From the NCBI GenBank assembly GCA_933228675.1, contig OW121743.1:81853863-81917862 (forward strand): DNA of 64,000 bases, in the 5' to 3' direction. Each line of letters begins with the position of its first letter. Position 1 is the stretch's first letter. The position numbers were made by a program, and so were the translations under genes. Of the stretch, positions 56,270 through 64,000 are shown piece after piece. The notes beneath the pieces are model-generated. The model did not search any database and was not told the origin of the DNA. It saw only the letters and a program-made list of their open reading frames with translations. The stretch is from Stomorhina lunata (Eukaryota > Arthropoda > Insecta > Diptera > Rhiniidae).

Positions 56270-57555
56270 TTCTATGAAAAAGTTGATGAGTTTTCTATTG
56301 AAAAGTTGCCGCTTTTCTACAAAAAAAGTTAATGATAGGACAAGTTTGCTATTGAAAAGTACACACGATTAAGTGTTCTATAAAAAGGTTGTCGCTGGGA
56401 TAAGTTTTCTTCCGAAAAGTTATCACTGTGATAAGATTTCCATACAAAAGTTGTCACTGGGATATGTTTTCTATAGAAATGTTGTTACTGTGATAAGTTT
56501 TCTATAGAAAAGATGTCACTGTGATAAGTTTTCTATACAGAAGTTATTACTGTGATAATTTTTCTATAGACAAGTAGTCACTGTAAAAAGTTTTCTATAG
56601 AAAAGTTGTCACTGTGATAAGTTTTCTATAGAAAAGTTGTCACTGAGATAACTTTTCTAAGAAAAGTTGTCACTGTGATAAGTTTTCTATAGAAAAGTTG
56701 TCACTGTGATAAGTTTTCTATAGAAAAGTTGTCACTGTGATAAGTTTTCTACAGAAAAGTTGTCACTGTGATAAGTTTTCTATAGAAAAGTTGTCACTGT
56801 GATTAGTTTTCTATAGAAAAGTTGTCACTGTGATAAGTTTTCTATAGAAAAGTTGTCACTCTGATAAGTTTTCTATAGAAAAGTTGTCACTCTGATAAGT
56901 TTTCTATAGAAAAGTTGTCACTGTGATAAGTTTTCTATAGAAAAGTTGTCACTCTGATAAGTTTTCTATAGAAAAGTTGTCACTGTGATAAGTTTTCTAT
57001 AGAAAAGTTGTCACTGTGATAAGTTTTCTATAGAAAAGTTGTCACTCTGATAAGTTTTATATAGAAAAGTTGTCACTCTGATAAGTTTTCTATAGAAAAG
57101 TTGTCACTCTGATAAGTTTTCTATAGAAAAGTTGCCACTCTGATAAGTTTTCTATAGAAAAGTTGTCACTCTGATAAGTTTTATATAGAAAAGTTGTCAC
57201 TCTGATAATTTTTCTATAGAAAAGTTGTCACTCTGATAAGTTTTCTATAGAAAAATTGTCACTCTGATAAGTTTTCTATAGAAAAGTTGTCACTCTGATA
57301 AGTTTTCTGTAGAAAAGTTGTCACTCTGATAAGTTTTCTATAGAAAAGTTGTCACAGTGATAAGTTTTCTATAGAAAGGTTGTCACTGTGATAAGTTTTC
57401 TATAGAAAAGATGTCACTGTGATTAGTTTTCCTTAGAAATGTTGTCACTGTGATTAGTTTTCTTTAGAAATGTTGTCACTGTGTAAAGTTATGTATAAAA
57501 AGTCATCACTGTGATATGTTTTCTAAAGAAAAGTTGTCACTGTGATAAGTTGACG
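56270..57555 (+). repeat. Satellite family B array, CACTGTGATAAG form (B3)
   Basis: About 41 units: CACTGTGATAAG then TTTTCTATAGAAAAGTTGT. Between about 56840 and 57345 most units carry CACTCTGATAAG instead. It starts about 100 bp after the Galk poly(A) site. Confidence 0.97.
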
Positions 57556-58044
57556 ATCATAATATTGTTTGCCTCCTAATGCTCAAATTTATATTGTGAC
57601 ATTAAAGAGGGAGTGTTTCCAGCTTGTTATGAATGTTGTTGGATAATTCTTTATGCTTGAGTTAATAAGTCATCATAATTACAAAATTTATCATCAGTTT
57701 CTAATGTTTTCCATACAAATACATACAATAGATTGTTACTGTAATACACAACAAAAATCAACAGGGGCATCTCGTATCGTTATTTCAGTTAAGATTATTC
57801 GACAAAATGTTGTTAAATAGAGTAGAGTAGGTTTATCCCCTTGGGATTAGATATGATACAGATTTTTGAGTTAGATAGTTTGAATTAAATATCCCTTTTG
57901 TGTATGATCCTGTAATTTTCTAAAGAAATCTACTTCTGTTTTTAGTTGATGTTTAACTTTTGTCATATGAATGATATGTATCCCCTTTTCCAGTAATTTT
58001 GTTGGTGTTGTTGCTATCAATTTTGTTTCCTGTTGATATTATTC
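57556..58044. other. Intergenic spacer, no gene seen
   Basis: Unique AT-rich sequence. Its last 8 bp (58037-58044, TATTATTC) are the left target-site duplication of the hAT element. Confidence 0.4.
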
Positions 58045-58462
58045 TAGAGCTGCAAAACTGTCGATGGTACTATCGATAATATCGATAGTTTTATTTTTAG
58101 TGTGCTATCGATTGTTTTTTTCCGATAGCGATACTATCGACAAAAATAGGTTGGCGGCATATTTTAAATTGATTGTTAGGAAAAATTTTGGTGTCGGTGG
58201 ATATTTTTAAAATAAATATGAAATTAATCAATAAGACTAAAATTATATCTTTAGTTCAGCAAATGTTAACTTGAGTAAGTGATATATTCAAGAAAAAAAT
58301 GATCAAAACTGGCTACTTATATCGAAAGTCATGGTGGTATAATTACAATGCGGAAAATATTGCAATGTCAGGTGTAACGGAAAAAGGAAAAAGCATCATT
58401 TGTTGCTGATAAAAACAGTACAATGATAAAAGCATGCGATTTATAGTAAAAAAGACATTTTG

Positions 58463-58608
58463 CCATGTTTCGCTCATACTCTGAATCTTGTAGTGCAACC
58501 CTGTTTAAGTCAAGACTGTATAAACAAATTTAGTTTAAATGTAAAAATATTGTCACCTATTTTAAAAACATTGTTATTGCCTATGAGAAATTCAAAGCTG
58601 AACAATTA
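58463..58608 (+). pseudogene. hAT transposase relic
   Basis: In frame from 58463 the translation contains PCFAHTLNLVVQ, the conserved hAT stretch around the C-x2-H motif, and continues for about 48 codons to a stop near 58608. Upstream, NAENIAM (near 58350) resembles the TDNAxNI block, in another frame. Downstream, EVPTR then YMIAS (near 58640-58670) resembles the DVPTRWNSTYxM block with a few residues deleted. There are several stops and frame changes, so it cannot encode a working transposase. Confidence 0.75.
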
Positions 58609-58679
58609 AAAGACAAGCCATATACAATAGTTTACTCCAGGAGGTACCTACGCGATACATGATTGCCTCTAAGAGGGTA

Positions 58680-59680
58680 AAAAGGGGAAAAAATCGAAAA
58701 AAATCGCCTAAAGTGATAATATTTAAACAAAATTTAAGTTATATTTTTAACAGATGTTAAAATAATCGGACAGGTACTTTTTGGAATTATGCCCGATTGG
58801 GGGTAAATAAGGGTGAAACTAGTTTTTTTGGTACTATTTTTAAGCCACTCTTATCTTTTAAACCAAAGAATATAGAAATAAACTTTGTAATGCAATCAAT
58901 AAATGCGAAAAATATTGAACACGTATTTGGTACTTTTTTGATTTTGGGGTCCAAAATGGGTAAAAAATGAAATAAAATGATAATTTAACACCTCATGAAG
59001 TAATATGAACCATTGACCAATATGTTGACTGCGTTTTTATAAAATATACCGGATCCAAATGGTATCAAGTACTAAATATGCATATGGAACTTTTTTGAAA
59101 TTAGGATAAAAAGGGGAAAAATTGGTAATGTTATAACTTTTAAGCAAATGAATGTTTGTATGACCTTTATAGAATAGTAAACTATGTATTTGATCATGTT
59201 ATGGTTTTTAGCAAAGTTGTTGCGAATGAGCCGACGAAGGTTTTTAAGATGGTATGACTAATTTCCGACAGGTAGCGCCACTGAAAATTACTCTCTAGAA
59301 AAGTTGTTACGCATGAGCTGACGAAGGCTTCTTAGTTGGTAGGACTAATTTCCGTCAGGTGGCGTAACTGAAAATAACTCAAATTGAATTGATCAGGCTA
59401 TGATCTTTAGCAATGTTCGTGAATATGAGTCGACGGAGATTTCTAAGTTGGTATGATCAATTTTCAAAACTATTCAAAATGAATTGAACTGTAAACTGTG
59501 CATTTGATCTGATGTGTTGATTGGACAAAATGAATGAAATGATTAAAAATTAATTTGATATTTGTGTAATGTCTTTTTTCCAAATTTATTTTATTTAGTA
59601 TATGAAACCTTTAAAACTTGCTTCGAAATGTTTATTATAAAATTCCGAGCAAGGCTCGGTTACCCAGGTACTATAATTTA
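58680..59680. other. Sequence of different origin inside the hAT element
   Basis: The transposase similarity stops near 58675 and is followed by about 1 kb without hAT features. It ends with a GC-rich hairpin, CCGAGC-aag-GCTCGG (59643-59657), followed by TTACCCAGGTACTAT. Helitrons end in a hairpin followed about 11 nt later by CTRR; here the final bases are CTAT, so the match is imperfect. It could be a nested insertion. Confidence 0.4.
59203..59465. repeat. Three diverged tandem copies of an approximately 95-bp repeat
   Basis: Copies start near 59203, 59299 and 59399. Shared blocks are TTAGCAAAGTTGTTGCG-like, GAGCCGACGAAGG, TTAAGATGGTATGACTAATT and CGACAGGTAGCG-like. They belong to no satellite family found elsewhere in the window. 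Confidence 0.7.
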
Positions 59681-59870
59681 AAGCAAATATTTGTAGATAT
59701 ATGTACTTAAAGTTAACAATTGTTTCTGCATGCAATTTTTAGAATTCGATACTATCGATAGTATCGATAGTTTTATGACAGACTATCGAAACTATCGAAT
59801 GTGACCACTATCGACTATCGAAACTATCGAGTGGGGCGACTATCGATAGTTTTGCAGCTCTATATTATTC

Positions 59871-60764
59871 CCATTTTTACATCCCAGAGGCTCTAAATAA
59901 AGGAATAATTTTTAGAATTCATTGAATAGCTTTTCAAAATTTTATTCTAATTGTCGTGAAAGGTTGACAATAAGATGACGATTGAGTCAGCTTTCAGCTA
60001 TCAATAGCTGGATCCAACACCATTTGGGAACTGCTGGTAGATAACTATTTTGTTGTTGCTTTTCGTATTTCCGTCATTACTCGCTGGTGTTGTTTTATTG
60101 TTTACATGAAACAAACAATATTTCATGGATTTCTGACCATTTTTTTCTGTCGTTTAAGTAACTGAAGTTTTAGGAGTAGAGAGACAGACCGACAGTTGAT
60201 TGTTGTGATATATATTTTTATGAAAAATTTTACTATTGTTTTTAGAATATTATAAATCCCCATGTTTATATGCATGAAAAAATTACATCTGTAGCTGGAA
60301 AACATACATTTGATAGTTGTTGTCAATTTTATGCTTTGTTAGGATTTTTACTCATTTTTTATATTTCCACATAAAAATATACATGATTTAGTTTGTTTTT
60401 CCCCCAACACATTTTTATTGTCCAGTTTTAATCCTTAATGTAATCAAAGATGATATTTGGCATGTGCCGTTCATAAATCAGTATTTTATGTTTTTTATTC
60501 ATACATTCTATTTAGTTGTTGTTTAAGTGCAGATTTAGGAGTAAATAAAAATACTTTAATCAGATTAATAAATAAAAATCAGTAAAAAGCTTAAAAATCT
60601 ACTCGTAACTATTTTGTATAAGCATTAAATTCCAAAGTTTTAAATCTAATCCTATAATTTATGGGATTATGCATAAAGATTTTAATTTTTTTTTGCAATA
60701 AAACGAATAAGTAAAAAATATACACTACGTATAAGTAATATTCGAAAAGTATCAATCATACGAC
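59871..60764. other. Intergenic spacer, no gene seen
   Basis: Unique AT-rich sequence. The minus-strand open frame at 60123-60326 shows no domain. Confidence 0.4.
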
Positions 60765-62310
60765 TTGCGAAGTTTTCTATATAGAAAAGTTCTATTATAG
60801 AAAACTTATCACAGTGATAACTTTTTTATAGAAAACTTATCCCAGCGATAAGTTTTCTATAGATAAATTGTCACTGTGATAAGTTTTCTAAAGAAAAGTT
60901 GTCACTGTGATAAGTTTTGTATTGAAAATTTGCCACCGTGATAAGTTTTCTATAGAAAAGTTGTCACTGTGATAAATTTTCTAGAGAAAAGTTGTCACTG
61001 TGATAAGTTTTCTATAGAACAGTTGTCACTATAAGTTTTCGATAGAAAAGCTGTCACTGTGATAAGTTTTCTATTGAAAAGTTGTCACTGTAATAAGTGT
61101 TCTATAGAAGTTGTCAGTAGAAAAATTGTCACTGTGATAAGTTTTCTATAGAAATGTTGTCACTGTGATAAGTTCACTGTAGAAAAGTTGTCACTATGAT
61201 AAGTTTTCTAAAGAAAACTTGTTACTGTGATAAGTTTTCTTTGCAAAAGTTGTCACTGTGATAAGTTTTCTAAAGAAAAGTTGTCACTGTGATAAGTTTT
61301 CTATAGAAAAGTTGTCACTATGATATGTGCTCTATAGAAGTTTTCAATAAAAAAATTGTCACTGTGATATGTTTTCTATAGAAAAGTTGTCACTGTGATA
61401 AGTTTTCTATGGAAAAGTTGTCACTGTGATAAGTTTTCTATAGAAAAGTTGTCAATGTGATAAGTTTTCTATAGAAAAGTTGTCACTGTGATAAGTTTTC
61501 TATAGAAAAGTTGTCACTGTGATAAGTTTTCTATAGAAAAGTTGTCACTGTGATAAGTTTTCTATAGAAAAGATGTGACAGTGATTAATTTTCTAGAGGA
61601 AAGTTGTCACTGTGATAAGTTTTCTATAGAAAAGTTATCACTGTGATATGCCACTGTAATAAGTTTTCTATAGAAAAGTTGTCACTGTGATAAGGTTTCT
61701 ATAGAAAAGTTGTCACTGTTATAAGCTTTGTATAGAAAATTTGCAACTGTGATAAGTTTTCTATAGAAAAGTTATCACTGTGATAAGTTTTCTATAGAAT
61801 AATTATCACTGAGATAAGTTTTCTATAGAAAAGTTATCACTGAGATAAGTTTTTTATAGAAAAGTTATCACTGTGATAAGTTTTTTATAGGAAAGTTATC
61901 ACTGTGATAAGTTTTGTATAGAAAATTTGCCACTGTGATAAGTTTTCTATAGAAAAGTTATCACTGTTATAAGTTTTTTATAGAAAAGTTATCACTGTGA
62001 TAAGTTTTCTACAGAAAAGTAATCACTGTGATAAGTTTTCTATAGAAAAGTTATCACTGTGATAAGTTTCTATAGAAAAGTTATAACTGTGATATAAAGT
62101 TTTAAGTGTGATAAGTGCTCTATAGAAGTTTTCAATAAAAAAATTGTCACTGTGATATGTTTTCTATAGAAAAGTTGTCACTGTCATAAGTTTTCTATAG
62201 AAAAGTTATCAATGTCGTAAGTTTTATATAGAAAAGTTATCACTGTGATAAGGTTTCTATAGAAAGGTTATCACTGTGATAAGTTTTTTATAGAAAAGTT
62301 GTCAATGTGT
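60765..62310 (+). repeat. Satellite family B array, CACTGTGATAAG form (B4)
   Basis: About 50 units of the same form as B3. The first two units are in the opposite orientation (ACTTATCACAGTGATAAC at about 60800), and the switch at 60835-60860 creates a perfect inverted repeat. A GTTATCACTGTGATAAG variant dominates from 61750 to 62300. It is more diverged than B3. Confidence 0.96.
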
Positions 62311-63767
62311 TATATGTGTTCAAAGAACTATAACATTTTGTTGGATTTCCTATTGGTTGGTTCGAGAACAAATAGTTTTCATCACAACAAATCTCAATTA
62401 TGACAGTCATACTCTGTAAGTAGCAAAGATAAATTGTCTAGTATGAGAAATATAACAGGGATTTATAGCAACACAATACAAAGAAGCATCTTCATACAAA
62501 AAGGACGAAAAATAAACATATGGACATCATCAACATGATTGACATCCTGGTGACTGGAAACAAGAGAATAAACATTAATTTATTAAATTAATATTAATGA
62601 TAGGCATTTGCTGGACAGATATTTTTGTTATAAGGAGATCTAGGGATTTACAAAAATAGTCAAGTTAAGAAAAAACAAAATTAATAACTAATACTGACAA
62701 AAGTTTATTTGGGTATAAAAGTCAGACAGAGAGAAGTAGTAGACAGGGGATAGAAAAAATATTAAGTGGTTATAAATATTTTAGTGGGCTTCAAGTTATA
62801 CATACATTAAACTTAATTAATACATAAATTAAATTAAACAAGCAAGAGTGTTTTATTCGGCTATGCCGTATTTTATATACCCACCTACAAGTTGTGTAAA
62901 ATTTAGAAACATATCTCATATATCTACGAGGGTGCATCGTTTCATAAGGATTCAGAATATACATACATCAGTTTTGGTTTAGAGTCATTAGTTAAGAAAT
63001 TACAAGCGGAATGACAAACTGGATATACCCCCCATTTTTTTTGATGGTGGCTATAAGAAGTGGTAACAAAATAGGGTAACGTTTTTCCTTTAAAAACGTG
63101 TAAGGAATTCTTTTTGCAAACAACCGAAAACAAAATTAAAACACTTTATGTAGTTTTTCAAAGTTATATTTTTATTAATTTAAGAATTAGTCACTTTAGC
63201 GTTTAAACACACTTTCACAAAGACTGTAAACAAAATTCACAAAACTGCTTTACAAATATTTTTATTCACACTGTTCTCTTGTACGCGTCTCAATTAAAAC
63301 TGTTCCCGCAGTATTCGTCCATCTGCCTTATTTAGTAGAGAAGAGAGTTTCTAGCATTTTCTGACGTAAACAAAGAGCTGGTCTAGTTGATTACACTAAC
63401 AATGTAACTTACGAACGTTCATGCATGTTCCAATACATTCTCACATGATCAAGACCACGTTCACATATACATTGTACTAATAGATTATTTGAAGTAAACA
63501 GTAACCGAGAGTGAGAGAGAGAGATAGAGTAGATAAAAGAGAAACATGTTGCTATACTCTTTACAGCAAATAAGAGAAACATGTTGATCTGCTTATAGAA
63601 TAACAACAACATCAACAGAAACATTCTAGAAAACTAGGGGAAAAATTAAAAGTAGTGAACTTTGCACAATGGGATAACTAAAAAATTCGCTGTCAAAAAC
63701 GGCAAAATCTGGTATTAGATTAAAGATGATGTACGTGGTCTTCAGAAAGGAGCAACGTGCTGGTATT
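62311..63767. other. Intergenic spacer with one dispersed-repeat-like block
   Basis: No gene is supported. Near 62843-62890, GTGTTTTATTCGGCTATGCC followed by GTATTTTATATACCCACC includes a hairpin CGGC-tat-GCCG and resembles ends of dispersed elements in fly genomes; only one copy is visible here. A GAGAGAGAGA run lies at 63513-63522. Confidence 0.45.
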
Positions 63768-64000
63768 TATACCTCTCACCTCCATAGGTGGAAAGGGTAT
63801 TATAAGTTTGTGCTGATTTATGTAACGCATAGAAACATTTATCTTAGACCCACCCAGACAGCGATGTCCGTCCATCCGTCCGTCCGTCTGGCGGACCCCC
63901 TTGTAATCAAACTACATGTCGCAATTCTAAAGATAATTTGATGAAATTTGGCACAGATAATTTTTTTGATAATGGGACGGACCATGGCTGTTAAAATTCA
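63768..64000 (+). repeat. Dispersed repeat, copy 3 (runs off the window)
   Basis: Same start as copy 2 (TTATACCTCTCACCTCCATA, then GGTGGAAAGGGTATTATAAG) and the same interior (GCGATGTCCGTCC, CTTGTAATCAAACTACATG). It has a deletion of about 45 bp between AGACCCA and GCGATGTCC. It continues past the window edge. Confidence 0.85.

Larger units (their letters stand above)
58045..59862 (+). mobile_element. Decayed hAT-superfamily DNA transposon
   Basis: The terminal inverted repeats begin TAGAGCTGCAAAACT at both ends and match over 24 bp with two transitions. They are flanked by a perfect 8-bp duplication, TATTATTC (58037-58044 and 59863-59870), as hAT insertion produces. Subterminal CTATCGATA-type repeats are dense at both ends (58060-58140 and 59748-59850), as expected for transposase binding sites. 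Inside is a broken transposase relic. The 1.8-kb length is shorter than an autonomous hAT, and most of the right half looks like inserted or unrelated sequence. Confidence 0.9.

Noticed and set aside
59643..59670. A definite Helitron end
   Set aside because: The hairpin is good but the terminal CTRR is not met (CTAT) and no matching 5' TC end was found.
60123..60326. Minus-strand 67-codon open frame
   Set aside because: Lys/Ile/Ser-rich chance frame in AT-rich spacer, without any domain or gene context. The frames at 62942-63133 and 63409-63624 were rejected for the same reason.

Overview
This window is AT-rich animal nuclear DNA, most probably from a higher fly (Brachycera, perhaps a calyptrate such as a blow fly). 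The basis is inference: about 75-80% A+T by eye, a galactokinase split by GT-AG introns, dispersed repeats of a type common in fly genomes, and a hAT transposon. No species can be named from the sequence alone.

Only one protein-coding gene can be supported. It is a complete galactokinase (Galk, GHMP kinase family, first step of the Leloir pathway) on the + strand. Seven coding exons join in frame to 1263 nt (420 residues plus stop): 5371-5547, 5762-5910, 14167-14373, 14615-14740, 23532-23719, 42435-42553 and 55695-55991. All three GHMP/galactokinase signatures are intact. A probable 5' UTR intron ends at 5210, and a tentative noncoding first exon lies near 2036-2291. Poly(A) signals lie at 56127-56151.

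The striking feature is the gene's size. A 1.26 kb coding sequence is spread over about 50.6 kb. Two introns are ordinary (214 and 241 bp). The other four are 8.3, 8.8, 18.7 and 13.1 kb and are filled with tandem arrays of related satellite repeats with 29-31 bp units. More arrays lie upstream (3300-5150) and downstream (56270-57555, 60765-62310). Together they make up roughly half the window.

Four satellite families can be told apart. Family A is A/T-tract rich, has a CCTATAAAAAT element and occurs in both orientations. Family C is AAAAATTTTTCTATAG-like. Family D is a 29-bp relative of A, with GACTATTTATAGG followed by AAATTTTTCG. Family B has a palindromic core, TTTTCTATAGAAAA, joined to either a CACTGTGATAAG half or a GATGGGAAGAG half. 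All share a CTAT(A)-centred core and a period close to three helical turns.

Between arrays lie unique AT-rich spacers and a few mobile elements. These are three copies of a dispersed repeat (855-1424, 24511-25310, 63768-64000), a tRNA-Ala-like pol III or SINE-type sequence (38074-38146), a 12-bp minisatellite (38545-38720), and a decayed hAT element (58045-59862). The hAT element has a perfect 8-bp target duplication, matching terminal inverted repeats and a transposase relic, and carries foreign-looking sequence inside it.
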